A DNA stretch of 64,000 nucleotides, taken from NCBI RefSeq assembly GCF_001244545.1, contig NZ_LN852695.1, forward strand, positions 713,158-777,157, written 5' to 3'. Source of the DNA: Candidatus Stoquefichus sp. SB1. GTDB taxonomy: Bacteria > Bacillota_I > Bacilli_A > Erysipelotrichales > Coprobacillaceae. The notes beneath the pieces are model-generated. The model saw only the letters and a program-made list of their open reading frames with translations. It was not told the origin of the DNA and did not search any database. Below are positions 53,545 to 64,000 of the stretch, in pieces. The position numbers and the translations under genes are program-made. Each line of letters starts with the position of its first letter. The first letter of the stretch is position 1.

Positions 53545-55230
53545 ATGAATTATAAAAAGTATAAGAAGTTTGAAACAATTAAATTGAAAGATCGTACATG
53601 GCCTGATAAAGAAATTGAAAAGGCTCCAACTTGGTGTTCAGTTGATTTACGTGATGGAAATCAAGCATTAATTACACCAATGAAAATTGAAGAAAAAGTG
53701 GAAATGTTTCAATTATTGGTGGATTTGGGATTTAAAGAAATTGAAGTTGGTTTTCCTTCTTCATCACAAATTGAATATGATTTTTTAAGATTATTAATTG
53801 ATGAACATTTGATTCCTGATGATGTAACAGTTCAGGTATTAACTCAAGCAAGAGAACATTTGATTAGAAGAACTTTTGAATCATTAAAAGGTTTGGATAA
53901 AGCTATTGTTCATATTTATAATTCAACATCTGTTCTTCAAAGAGATGTGGTTTTTGGTAAAAGTAAAGAAGAAATTAAACAAATTGCTGTGGAAGGTACA
54001 AAATTAGTGAGAGAATTATCACAGGAATTTGATGGAAAAGTGATTCTTGAATATTCACCAGAAAGTTTTACAGGAACGGAAGTTGATTATGCATTAGATG
54101 TTTGTGAAGCAGTGATGGATACATGGGGAGCCTCAAAAGAAAACAAGGTGATTATTAATTTGCCTTCAACTGTTGAAATGGATACACCAAATGTTTATGC
54201 AGATCAAATTGAATGGATGTGTCGCAATTTTAAAGATCGAGAACGTGTTATTGTGAGTTTACATCCTCATAATGATAGAGGTTGTGGTGTGGCTACAACA
54301 GAACTTGGTTTATTAGCAGGTGCTGATAGAGTGGAAGGAACTTTATTTGGTAATGGTGAAAGAACAGGGAATGTTGATATTATTACTTTGGCATTAAATA
54401 TGTATACACATGGAATTGATCCTTGTCTTGAATTAAGTCATATGAATCATATTAAAGCAATCTATGAAAAGGATACGAAGATGGAAGTACCACCACGTCA
54501 TCCATATGCTGGACAACTTGTCTTTACAGCTTTTTCTGGCAGTCATCAGGATGCAATTAATAAAGGTATGTATGCTTATCATCAAAGAGGTGGCGAGATT
54601 TGGGAAGTCCCTTATTTACCAATCGATCCTGCTGATTTGAATAGACAGTATGAACCAATTGTGCGTATTAATTCGCAGTCAGGTAAAGGCGGTGTTGCCT
54701 TTGTAATGGATACTGTTTTTGGATATCATTTACCAAAAGCATTGCAGGCTGATTTTGCTAAAGCTATTCAAAATATTAGTGAAACGGAAGGAGAAGTCTC
54801 ACCTGAGAGAATTTATGATACCTTTAAGAAAGAATATATTGATAATGAAGAACCATATAAATTTATTAGACAGAAATTAATTGATATTAGTGATGATGAT
54901 AGTGAATTTGAAAGAAGAGCAGAAGTCACAATTGAAGATCATGGTGAAGTGAAAACATTGGTTGGCTATGGAAATGGACCAATTGACGCAGTTAAAAATG
55001 CTTTGAATTCTTCCGATGATTTCTTATATACACATTTGTTGGATTATAGTGAACATGCATTGACTTCAGGATCATCAGCAAAAGCAGCAGCTTATGTTCA
55101 GTTACGTCCAAAAGGAAGTTCAGTCTGTGAATATGGTGTTGGTGTTCATGCAAATATTACGACTGCAACAATTAAAGCAATGATTTCGGCTATGAACCGT
55201 ATTCATAAAATATTAAAGAAAGAAGGATAA
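53545..55230 (+). CDS. leuA: 2-isopropylmalate synthase
   Basis: I start at ATG 53545 (MNYKKYKKFETI) after GATAGGAGGTAGAAA; the frame open from 53500 overlaps the T-box terminator. 561 aa, the long LeuA type: HMGL/DRE-TIM barrel with VDLRDGNQAL, LHPHNDRGCGVA and EGTLFGNGERTGNVD, then a C-terminal regulatory LeuA domain (GVGVHANITTATIKA). It commits 2-ketoisovalerate to leucine. First gene of the operon. Confidence 0.93.
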   Translation: MNYKKYKKFETIKLKDRTWPDKEIEKAPTWCSVDLRDGNQALITPMKIEEKVEMFQLLVDLGFKEIEVGFPSSSQIEYDFLRLLIDEHLIPDDVTVQVLTQAREHLIRRTFESLKGLDKAIVHIYNSTSVLQRDVVFGKSKEEIKQIAVEGTKLVRELSQEFDGKVILEYSPESFTGTEVDYALDVCEAVMDTWGASKENKVIINLPSTVEMDTPNVYADQIEWMCRNFKDRERVIVSLHPHNDRGCGVATTELGLLAGADRVEGTLFGNGERTGNVDIITLALNMYTHGIDPCLELSHMNHIKAIYEKDTKMEVPPRHPYAGQLVFTAFSGSHQDAINKGMYAYHQRGGEIWEVPYLPIDPADLNRQYEPIVRINSQSGKGGVAFVMDTVFGYHLPKALQADFAKAIQNISETEGEVSPERIYDTFKKEYIDNEEPYKFIRQKLIDISDDDSEFERRAEVTIEDHGEVKTLVGYGNGPIDAVKNALNSSDDFLYTHLLDYSEHALTSGSSAKAAAYVQLRPKGSSVCEYGVGVHANITTATIKAMISAMNRIHKILKKEG

Positions 55231-55233
55231 GGT

Positions 55234-56780
<1,547 letters not shown>

Positions 56781-56782
56781 TC

Positions 56783-56833
56783 AATAACACACACTTTGTG
56801 TGTGTTCAGTAAAGAGTCTTTGACTCTTTAGTG
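56783..56833 (+). other. Tandem hairpins between ilvC and leuC
   Basis: AACACACAC/GTGTGTGTT and AAAGAGTC/GACTCTTT are perfect stems, each with a three-base TTT loop and neither with a T-run. They may stabilise or process the operon mRNA instead of terminating it (inference). Confidence 0.5.
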
Positions 56834-56866
56834 ATGACATACAAAGAATTAAAGGGGGAAATAATT

Positions 56867-58138
56867 ATGTCGATGACAATGACACAAAAGATATTGGCTG
56901 ATCATGCAGGATTAAAGGAAGTGGTTGCAGGTCAATTAATAGAAGCAAAATTGGATATCGTCATGGCTAATGATATTACAGGACCAATGGCATTACCTAT
57001 TTTTAAACAGATGGCTGATCATGTCTTTGATAAGGATAAAGTTGTTTTGGTACCAGATCATTTTACGCCTAATAAAGATATTAAATCAGCAGAAAATTCT
57101 AAAGCAATTAGAGAATTTTCATTGAATCAATGTTTAACTCATCATATGGAACAAGGAAAATGTGGTGTTGAGCATGCGATTTTACCTGAACGTGGGATTG
57201 TAGTGGCAGGTGAATGTATTATTGGTGCTGATTCTCATACTTGTACTTATGGAGCATTAGGAGCATTTTCTACAGGTGTTGGAACAACTGATATTGCAAC
57301 AGGTATGGCAACTGGTGAATTATGGTTTAAAGTTCCAAATGCTATTCAATTTGTATTAAAAGGAAAACCTCAACCTTATGTAAGTGGAAAAGATGTTATT
57401 TTACACATTATTGGAAAAATCGGTGTAGATGGAGCTTTATATAAATCAATGGAATTTACAGGTGAAGGTGTTGCAGAACTTTCAATGGATGATCGTTTTA
57501 CTATCTGTAATATGGCTATTGAAGCGGGAGCAAAAAATGGTATTTTCCCTGTTGATGAAAAAACAAGAGAATATATGAAGAAACATTCAAAGAAAGAATA
57601 TAAGGAATATATGGCTGATGAAGATGCTGTATATGATGAAGTGATTGAAATTGATTTGTCTCAAATTGTACCAACTGTAGCATTCCCACATTTACCTGGA
57701 AATGCACATACAATGGATGAAATTAATAATGAAGAAAAGATTATGATTGATCAAGTTGTGATTGGTTCTTGTACGAATGGAAGAATGAGTGATTTACGTA
57801 AAGCAGCAGCTATTTTAAAAGGAAAACAAGTTGCTCATCATGTGCGTGTTATGGTCATTCCAGCAACTCAAAAAATCTTTGTACAATGTATTCAAGAAGG
57901 ATTAGCAGAGATTTTCGTAGAAGCAGGATGTGCTTTTAATACACCAAGTTGTGGACCATGTATGGGTGGACATATGGGTGTTATGGCAAAAGGCGAAAAG
58001 TGTGTTTCAACAACAAATCGTAACTTTGTTGGAAGAATGGGTGATACAGAAGCCTTGATTTATTTAGCTTCACCTGAGGTTGCAGCAGCCAGTGCAATTG
58101 CAGGTTATATTGCTGATCCAAGAAAGGTGGGAGAATAA
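56867..58138 (+). CDS. leuC: 3-isopropylmalate dehydratase large subunit
   Basis: I start at ATG 56867 ([15 protein letters not shown]) after AAAGGGGGAAATAAT; the in-frame ATG 56831 lacks a good RBS. About 423 aa aconitase-like chain, with [31 protein letters not shown], then [14 protein letters not shown] holding 4Fe-4S Cys ligands. It works with LeuD, encoded next with a 1-base overlap. Confidence 0.92.
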   Translation: MSMTMTQKILADHAGLKEVVAGQLIEAKLDIVMANDITGPMALPIFKQMADHVFDKDKVVLVPDHFTPNKDIKSAENSKAIREFSLNQCLTHHMEQGKCGVEHAILPERGIVVAGECIIGADSHTCTYGALGAFSTGVGTTDIATGMATGELWFKVPNAIQFVLKGKPQPYVSGKDVILHIIGKIGVDGALYKSMEFTGEGVAELSMDDRFTICNMAIEAGAKNGIFPVDEKTREYMKKHSKKEYKEYMADEDAVYDEVIEIDLSQIVPTVAFPHLPGNAHTMDEINNEEKIMIDQVVIGSCTNGRMSDLRKAAAILKGKQVAHHVRVMVIPATQKIFVQCIQEGLAEIFVEAGCAFNTPSCGPCMGGHMGVMAKGEKCVSTTNRNFVGRMGDTEALIYLASPEVAAASAIAGYIADPRKVGE

Positions 58139-58632
58139 TGAAAGCAAATGGAACTGTCTTAAAATATGGAGATAACGTTGATACTGATGTTATTATCCCA
58201 GCAAGATATTTGAATTCTTTTGATGCAAAAGAATTAGCAAGTCATGCAATGGTAGATATTGATCCAACTTTTGTAGAACGTTTAAAACCAGGTGATATTA
58301 TGGTGGCAGGAAAGAACTTTGGTTGTGGTTCTTCTCGTGAACATGCACCTTTGGCATTGAAAACAGCAGGAGTGAGTTGTGTAATAGCAAAGTCTTTCGC
58401 AAGAATTTTCTACCGTAATTCTATTAATATTGGATTTCCAATATTAGAATGTGATGATGCAGCTCAGGATATTGAAGAAGGCGATCAAGTTGAAATAGAT
58501 TTTGATAGTGGTAAAATATACAATCAAACAAAGAATAAAGAATATCAGGCACAACCTTTCCCTGAATTTTTACAAAATATGATTAAAGCAAATGGCTTAG
58601 TTAATTATGTCAATGAAAAAAAGAGGGGGTAA
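58138..58632 (+). CDS. leuD: 3-isopropylmalate dehydratase small subunit
   Basis: 164 aa. Swivel domain with [14 protein letters not shown] at the start and the substrate loop [18 protein letters not shown] shares one base with the leuC stop. Forms the LeuCD heterodimer that isomerises isopropylmalate. Confidence 0.93.
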   Translation: MKANGTVLKYGDNVDTDVIIPARYLNSFDAKELASHAMVDIDPTFVERLKPGDIMVAGKNFGCGSSREHAPLALKTAGVSCVIAKSFARIFYRNSINIGFPILECDDAAQDIEEGDQVEIDFDSGKIYNQTKNKEYQAQPFPEFLQNMIKANGLVNYVNEKKRG

Positions 58633-58636
58633 ATGA

Positions 58637-59719
58637 ATGGAAAAGAATATAACTGTTATTAAAGGTGATGGCATTGGACCAGAAATTGTCGATGTTGCAC
58701 TCAAGGTTTTAGATGCCATTGGTAAAAAATATAAACATACTTTTCACTATCAGGAAGTTTTAATGGGTGGAGCTTCAATTGATGTTTATGGCGTCCCTTT
58801 AACTGATGAAGCAATTGCTATTGCTAAAAACAGTGATGCTGTTTTATTAGGGTCAATTGGTGGTGATACCAATACTTCTCCATGGTATCAATTAGAACCA
58901 TCTTTAAGACCAGAAGCAGGATTATTGAAGATTCGAAAAGAATTAGGATTATTTGCAAATTTAAGACCAGCTTATTTATATGATGAATTAAAAGGAGCTT
59001 GTCCTTTAAAAGAAGAAATCACTGAAGGTGGTTTTGATATGATGATTATGCGTGAGTTGACAGGTGGTTTATATTTTGGAGAAAGAGAAACCAAAGAAAT
59101 CAATGGTGAAATAGTGGCTCATGATAATTTAGTTTATAGTGAATCTGAAATACGTAGAATTGCTAAACGTGGATTTGATATTGCAATGAAGCGTCGAAAA
59201 AAAGTCACAAGTGTTGATAAGGCGAATGTTTTGGATACATCACGTTTATGGCGTAAAGTTGTTAATGAGGTTGCAAAAGATTATCCAGAAGTAACATTAG
59301 AACATATGTTAGTTGATAATGCTGCAATGCAGTTAGTGAAAGATCCACGTCAATTTGATGTGATTTTAACAGAAAATATGTTTGGTGATATTTTAAGTGA
59401 TGAAGCCAGTATGGTGACAGGATCAATAGGAATGTTATCAAGTGCATCATTAAGAGAAGATCATTTAGGAATGTATGAACCAAGTCATGGAAGTGCACCA
59501 GATATTGCAGGAAAGGATATTGCTAATCCTATTGCAACAGTTTTATCAGCTGCTATGATGTTAAGATATTCATTTGATATGGATGAAGAAGCAAAGAATA
59601 TTGAAGATGCTATTGAGAAAGTATTGAAGGCAGGATATCGTACAGTTGATATTATGTCAGCTCATCAACATCAAGTCTCATGTTCAAAAATGGGTGATTT
59701 GATTATTGAAAATTTATAA
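58637..59719 (+). CDS. leuB: 3-isopropylmalate dehydrogenase
   Basis: 360 aa, [36 protein letters not shown] at the start, [25 protein letters not shown] and the [16 protein letters not shown] segment are typical. Oxidises and decarboxylates 3-isopropylmalate using NAD. Four bases after leuD. Confidence 0.93.
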   Translation: MEKNITVIKGDGIGPEIVDVALKVLDAIGKKYKHTFHYQEVLMGGASIDVYGVPLTDEAIAIAKNSDAVLLGSIGGDTNTSPWYQLEPSLRPEAGLLKIRKELGLFANLRPAYLYDELKGACPLKEEITEGGFDMMIMRELTGGLYFGERETKEINGEIVAHDNLVYSESEIRRIAKRGFDIAMKRRKKVTSVDKANVLDTSRLWRKVVNEVAKDYPEVTLEHMLVDNAAMQLVKDPRQFDVILTENMFGDILSDEASMVTGSIGMLSSASLREDHLGMYEPSHGSAPDIAGKDIANPIATVLSAAMMLRYSFDMDEEAKNIEDAIEKVLKAGYRTVDIMSAHQHQVSCSKMGDLIIENL

Positions 59720-59733
59720 TGGGGAGGTCACAT

Positions 59734-61401
59734 ATGAAAAGTGATAATGTCAAAAAAGGTGTTGAAAGAGCACCGCATAGATCTTTATTTAACGCATTAG
59801 GAATGACAGAAGAAGAATTATCAAGACCCTTAATTGGAGTTGTCAATTCATATAATGAAATTGTTCCTGGACATATGAATTTAGATAAAATTGCTGAAGC
59901 CGTTAAAAAAGGTATTTATTTAGCTGGTGGGACACCAATTGAAGTTCCTGCGATTGCCGTTTGTGATGGAATTGCGATGAATCATACAGGAATGAAATAT
60001 TCTTTAGTGACAAGAGAATTGATTTGTGATAGTACAGAATGTTTAGCAAATGCTCATCAATTTGATGGTCTTGTCATGATTCCAAATTGTGATAAAAATG
60101 TGCCTGGATTATTAATGGCAGCAGCACGTATCAATATTCCAACAATCTTTGTAAGTGGCGGTCCAATGTTAGCAGGACGTCGTGTTGATGGACAACAGAC
60201 ATGTTTATCTTCATTGTTTGAAGCTGTTGGGCAATTTAATTCTGGTAAAATTACTGAAGAAAAATTAAAAGAAATAGAAGAAAAAGCATGTCCAACATGT
60301 GGATCTTGTTCAGGTATGTATACCGCTAATTCAATGAACTGTTTAACAGAAGTTTTAGGAATGGGATTAAAAGGAAATGGGACAATTCCAGCAGTTTATA
60401 GTGAAAGAATTAGACTTGCAAAACATGCTGGTATGCAAATCATGAAATTGATTGAAAAAGATATTAAACCAAGAGATATTATGAATGAAAAAGCATTTAT
60501 GAATGCTTTAACTGTAGATATGGCTTTAGGGTGTTCAACAAACTCAATGTTACATTTACCTGCCATTGCTTATGAAGCAGGAGTGGAATTGAATTTGGAA
60601 ATTGCGAATGAAATTAGTAAGAAAACACCTAACTTATGTCATTTAGCACCTGCTGGAGATACATTTATTGAAGATTTAAATGAAGCTGGTGGTGTCTATG
60701 CCGTGATGAATGAATTAGATAAATTAGGCATCTTGAATACTGATGTATTAACATGTACAACAAAAACATTAAAAGAAAATATTGCTGGTTGTGTCAATCT
60801 AGATGAAAAGATTATTCGACCAGTAACCAATCCATATAGTCAAACTGGTGGAATTGCTGTTTTGAAAGGAAATTTAGCACCTGATAGTTGTGTTGTTAAG
60901 CAAAGTGCGGTTGCACCAGAAATGATGCAACATAAAGGACCAGCAAGAGTCTTTGATTGTGAAGAGGATGCAATTGCTGCTATTCGTGCTGGTAAAATTG
61001 TTGCTGGTGATGTTGTTGTTATTCGTTATGAAGGACCTAAAGGTGGTCCAGGAATGCGTGAAATGTTATCACCAACAAGTGAAATTGCAGGGATGGGCTT
61101 AGATAAAGATGTGGCTTTAATTACTGATGGTCGTTTCTCAGGGGCAACACGTGGTGCTTCAATTGGACATGTTTCACCTGAAGCAGCTGTTGGAGGTCCG
61201 ATTGCTTTTGTTAAAGAAGGCGATATGATTGATATTGATATTATTAATCATAAAATTGAGTTGTTGATTAGTGATGAAGAAATGGCAGAAAGAAAGAAAA
61301 ATTTCAAACCAAAGACTCCAGAGGTCAAAGGATATCTTAAAAAATATGCATCAATGGTGACTTCTGCTAATACTGGAGCTGTATTGAAAGTAAAAGAATA
61401 A
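59734..61401 (+). CDS. ilvD: Dihydroxy-acid dehydratase
   Basis: I start at ATG 59734 ([17 protein letters not shown]) because GGGGAGGT sits between it and the in-frame ATG at 59719, which overlaps the leuB stop. About 555 aa: Fe-S Cys in PNCDKNVPG and [19 protein letters not shown], with [20 protein letters not shown] near the end. Converts dihydroxy acids to 2-keto acids for Val, Ile and Leu. Confidence 0.93.
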   Translation: MKSDNVKKGVERAPHRSLFNALGMTEEELSRPLIGVVNSYNEIVPGHMNLDKIAEAVKKGIYLAGGTPIEVPAIAVCDGIAMNHTGMKYSLVTRELICDSTECLANAHQFDGLVMIPNCDKNVPGLLMAAARINIPTIFVSGGPMLAGRRVDGQQTCLSSLFEAVGQFNSGKITEEKLKEIEEKACPTCGSCSGMYTANSMNCLTEVLGMGLKGNGTIPAVYSERIRLAKHAGMQIMKLIEKDIKPRDIMNEKAFMNALTVDMALGCSTNSMLHLPAIAYEAGVELNLEIANEISKKTPNLCHLAPAGDTFIEDLNEAGGVYAVMNELDKLGILNTDVLTCTTKTLKENIAGCVNLDEKIIRPVTNPYSQTGGIAVLKGNLAPDSCVVKQSAVAPEMMQHKGPARVFDCEEDAIAAIRAGKIVAGDVVVIRYEGPKGGPGMREMLSPTSEIAGMGLDKDVALITDGRFSGATRGASIGHVSPEAAVGGPIAFVKEGDMIDIDIINHKIELLISDEEMAERKKNFKPKTPEVKGYLKKYASMVTSANTGAVLKVKE

Positions 61402-61419
61402 AGAAGAGGAGGAAGAACT

Positions 61420-63096
61420 ATGGAAATGAAAGGATCAGATATTGTTGTTGAGTGTTTACTTGAACAAGGGGTTGAAACTGTGTTTGGGTATCCTGGTGGC
61501 ACAATTCTAGAAATCTATGATAGTTTATATAAATATCAGGATAAGATTAACCATGTCTTGACTTCTCATGAACAAGGGGCTTCACATGCGGCTGATGGTT
61601 ATGCACGTGCAACTGGTAAAGTTGGAGTTTGTATGGCAACGAGTGGTCCTGGAGCAACAAATCTTGTCACAGGTATTGCTACAGCACAAATGGACTCAAT
61701 TCCACTTGTTGCGATTACTGCCAATCAGGCAGTTTCATTGCTAGGAAAAGACAGTTTTCAGGAAGTAGATATTGCTGGAGTGACAATGCCAGTAACAAAA
61801 CATAATTTCATTGTTAAAAAAGTAGAAGACTTGGCACCAACAATTCGTAAAGCTTTCCAAATTGCAAAAGAAGGAAGACCAGGAGCTGTCCTTGTTGATA
61901 TTACAAAAGATGTGACTTTAGCACATTGTGAATATGTACGAACAGAACCAGAAAAAATTGAAAGAAGAAGTTACACATATCCAACATCAACAATTAAACA
62001 GGCTATTGAAATGATAGAAGCCAGTGAAAAACCATTTGTTTTTGTTGGAGGCGGTGCTGTTGCTGCTAATGCTTCTGTTGAATTAAGAGAATTTGTTGAG
62101 AAAATTGATGCACCAGTTACAGATTCATTGATGGGAAAAGGTGCTTTTGATGGAACAAATCCTCGTTATACAGGAATGTTAGGAATGCATGGAACAAAAG
62201 CAAGTAATCTAGGTGTTTCTGAATGTGATTTATTAATTGTTGTTGGGGCAAGATTTAGTGATCGTGTTACAGGAAATACTAAGAAATTTGCAAGACATGC
62301 GAAAATTATTCATATTGATGTTGATGCAGCAGAAATCAATAAGAATGTTGTTGTGGATTTAGGTATTGTTGGTGATGCAAAAAGTGTTCTTAGTGCACTT
62401 AATTTGTTGTTAAAACAACAAAACCATCCACAATGGTTAAAAGAAATTAGAGCCTTAAAAGATCAATATCCATTAACATATAATCCTGATATTTTAACAG
62501 GTCCTTATGTTATTGAACAAATTGAAGCTTTAACTGATAATAATGCGATTATCTGTACAGAAGTAGGTCAAAATCAAATGTGGGCTGCTCAATATTATCA
62601 TTATAAAAGACCACGCCAATTTATTTCGAGTGGTGGACTTGGAACAATGGGTTATGGTTTAGGAGCATCAATGGGTGCAAAATATGCAAAACCTGATCAG
62701 TTTGTTTTTAATATCGCTGGTGATGGATGTTTTAGAATGAATATGAATGAATTAGCCACTGCATCTCGTTATAATGTCCCTATTATTGAAGTTATTTTAA
62801 ATAACCATGTTTTAGGGATGGTTAGACAATGGCAAACTTTATTTTATGGTAAACGTTATTCAGCAACGATTTTAGATGATAAAGTTGATTTTTGTAAAGT
62901 TGCTGAAGGTTTAGGATGTAAAGCTATTAAGGTCACAACAAAAGAACAAGTTGTGCCAGCACTTCAAGAAGCAATGGATCATAATGGACCAGTTGTGATT
63001 GAATGTGTCATTCAAGAAGATGATAAAGTATTCCCAATGGTAGCACCTGGTGCAGCTATTGATGAAGTCTTTGATCAAGATGACGTAAATGAATAA
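61420..63096 (+). CDS. ilvB: Acetolactate synthase catalytic subunit
   Basis: 558 aa, RBS AGAGGAGGAAGAAC. ThDP enzyme: VFGYPGGTILEIYD, SHEQGASHAADGYARATGKV with the catalytic Glu, GPGATNLVTGIATA, and the ThDP/Mg motif NIAGDGCFRMNMNELATA ... NNHVLGM. Last gene of the operon, far from its regulatory subunit ilvN. A strong terminator follows. Confidence 0.93.
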   Translation: MEMKGSDIVVECLLEQGVETVFGYPGGTILEIYDSLYKYQDKINHVLTSHEQGASHAADGYARATGKVGVCMATSGPGATNLVTGIATAQMDSIPLVAITANQAVSLLGKDSFQEVDIAGVTMPVTKHNFIVKKVEDLAPTIRKAFQIAKEGRPGAVLVDITKDVTLAHCEYVRTEPEKIERRSYTYPTSTIKQAIEMIEASEKPFVFVGGGAVAANASVELREFVEKIDAPVTDSLMGKGAFDGTNPRYTGMLGMHGTKASNLGVSECDLLIVVGARFSDRVTGNTKKFARHAKIIHIDVDAAEINKNVVVDLGIVGDAKSVLSALNLLLKQQNHPQWLKEIRALKDQYPLTYNPDILTGPYVIEQIEALTDNNAIICTEVGQNQMWAAQYYHYKRPRQFISSGGLGTMGYGLGASMGAKYAKPDQFVFNIAGDGCFRMNMNELATASRYNVPIIEVILNNHVLGMVRQWQTLFYGKRYSATILDDKVDFCKVAEGLGCKAIKVTTKEQVVPALQEAMDHNGPVVIECVIQEDDKVFPMVAPGAAIDEVFDQDDVNE

Positions 63097-63100
63097 TTGA

Positions 63101-63140
63101 AAAATGGTTGATGATGAAAATCATCAACCATTTTACATTT
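63101..63140 (+). terminator. Terminator of the ilv-leu operon
   Basis: A 15-bp stem, AAAATGGTTGATGAT with its complement around GAAA, then a T-rich tail (TTTTACATTT). Confidence 0.85.
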
Positions 63141-63752
63141 CTAATAAGAATTTAGAAGTGTCAGTCAATATGTTTGCTGAAAGCATTTGATAATAAGTTG
63201 CGCTGTGCTATAATATGAGTACGGAAGTCTTCAAGGATTAAATGAATATACATGTCTGATATATCTATTTGAGGTTCAGATACTGAATCCACTGATCAGG
63301 TCAATAGGACATAAATTAAAGCAGCTCAGATACAGAAGGACAAGACTGCTTCATAGAATAGAAAAGCTTGAAAAGAGGATGAAGCAGATTTGCTTTCATA
63401 AAAACAGGTATATGAAGATAACGGGAAGAAGTCAGGGCAGATACTGCAACAATCTGTCCAAGTATGACCATGAAAAGAAGACTTGAAAAAGTTCTTATGA
63501 GAAAAAGAGAAATTGAAAATGATGGAAATGAAATTTAGGGCAATCATTATTGCTCTTTTTATGTCTGTTTTTAGCAGTTATCTGATGATAAGTCAAAGTT
63601 ATTAAGTGTGTTAGTTTTGAAACATAATAATTTTATTAGAAAGATAAAACATAGTTAATTTCATATAAATGAACATAATGAACCTAAAAAACTGTACTAT
63701 AGTTAAACTCTTTAGTACAATAAAGTAAATTAGGTAAGAGGAGAGATGTATT
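63141..63752. other. Gene-poor gap holding the remnant
   Basis: Apart from the broken coding remnant (63190-63540) this is AT-rich; the right end carries the promoter and RBS (AAGAGGAGAGATGTATT) of the last gene. No RNA gene seen. Confidence 0.5.
63190..63540 (+). pseudogene. Higher-GC remnant of a basic coding region, broken
   Basis: From about 63310 one frame reads HKLKQLRYRRTRLLHRIEK, then LEKRMKQICF, then GRSQGRYCNNLSKYDHEKK, and then meets TGA near 63482. A +1 shift restores LEKVLMRKREIENDGNEI and a stop at 63536. The codon use (CAG, CTG, AGG) and GC content differ from the neighbouring operon. The basic, helical pattern resembles the middle of a transposase, but I cannot name the family. 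A TATAAT box lies at about 63209. Confidence 0.45.
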
Positions 63753-64000
63753 ATGGGGCTTCTTGATATAGCTAGCAGTAGAACTATTAGTAGAGGATTT
63801 GATTATTATTTTAATGATTATGTGAAAGATGTTAAACAAATTAATGATTACGAATATGAAGGATATGTCAAAGGAAGTTTAAATGAACCTTATTTTGTTC
63901 ATATAAATATCAAACATCCTAAAAAATCGTATTGCAATTGTCCTTTTGCTAATGGAAATCGTATTTGTAAACATATGATTGCTTTATATTTCACAGTATT
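63753..64000 (+). CDS. SWIM zinc-finger protein (3' partial)
   Basis: ATG 63753 with RBS GAGGAGAG. The visible 82 codons begin MGLLDIASSRTISRGFDYY and contain the SWIM pattern CxC-x(n)-CxH in YCNCPFANGNRICKHMIALY. SWIM domains often lead helicases or stand before a larger regulatory protein; the rest is outside the window. Confidence 0.8.
   Translation, partial: MGLLDIASSRTISRGFDYYFNDYVKDVKQINDYEYEGYVKGSLNEPYFVHINIKHPKKSYCNCPFANGNRICKHMIALYFTV

Overview
The window is AT-rich DNA (roughly 30 percent GC by eye) with Gram-positive ribosome-binding sites (AGGAGG type), tight operons, U-tailed hairpin terminators and a leucine T-box. Gene content (ftsEX, ppaX-trxB-rapZ-whiA, gpmI, murF-ddl, pgsA) indicates a low-GC Firmicute. 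The protein style and absence of sporulation or motility operons suggest a gut Erysipelotrichia relative (Coprobacillus, Faecalibacillus or Thomasclavelia type). That placement is inference; no rRNA is present.

Layout. 1-8.7 kb is rich in cyclic-di-GMP-type proteins: a 7-TM protein with a degenerate GGDEF site (cut by the window edge), an unidentified gene behind a structured attenuated leader, a transglutaminase-like protein, a SARP/BTAD-like regulator with a GGDEF-like tail, and a 1406-residue REC-GGDEF-EAL-PAS-GGDEF protein. 8.7-10.8 kb holds a PdxR/MocR regulator divergent from an ECF S component. 10.8-14.5 kb is an accessory strip: tRNA-Thr(CGU), a small membrane protein, a broken transposase, a decayed second copy of the same tRNA, then small genes including a DUF3795 and a MarR-like protein. 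14.5-21.3 kb contains housekeeping genes (HAD phosphatase, O-antigen ligase-like protein, RNA methyltransferase-like protein, lipid kinase, asparagine synthetase, acetyltransferase). 21.5-25.2 kb has ftsEX, an orphan CheW of foreign-looking composition, a P-loop kinase and pgsA. 25.3-30.5 kb is an ABC-2 exporter with a large LuxR/MalT-type regulator. 30.5-45.4 kb is core: gpmI, zinc-ribbon membrane proteins, HAD proteins, hisC, ppaX-trxB-rapZ-whiA and murF-ddl.

45.4-52.9 kb is the most unusual part. It has a lipoprotein gene split by one in-frame TAG, a 13-codon micro-ORF, a multi-TM protein resembling a sensor-kinase membrane domain without its kinase, a decayed second copy of the ddl 3' end, and two tandem pairs of a bacteriocin-associated (DUF1430-like) membrane protein plus ABC ATPase. 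52.9-63.1 kb is a complete branched-chain amino-acid operon, leuA-ilvN-ilvC-leuC-leuD-leuB-ilvD-ilvB, behind a T-box with a CUC (Leu) specifier. The window ends with a higher-GC pseudogene remnant and the start of a SWIM zinc-finger protein.

Genes working together: the ilv/leu operon makes valine, isoleucine and leucine under tRNA-Leu sensing; PdxR and the S component plausibly handle vitamin B6 uptake; FtsEX is the septal ABC complex; RapZ, WhiA, TrxB and PpaX form the conserved Firmicute cluster, here without yvcK between rapZ and whiA.
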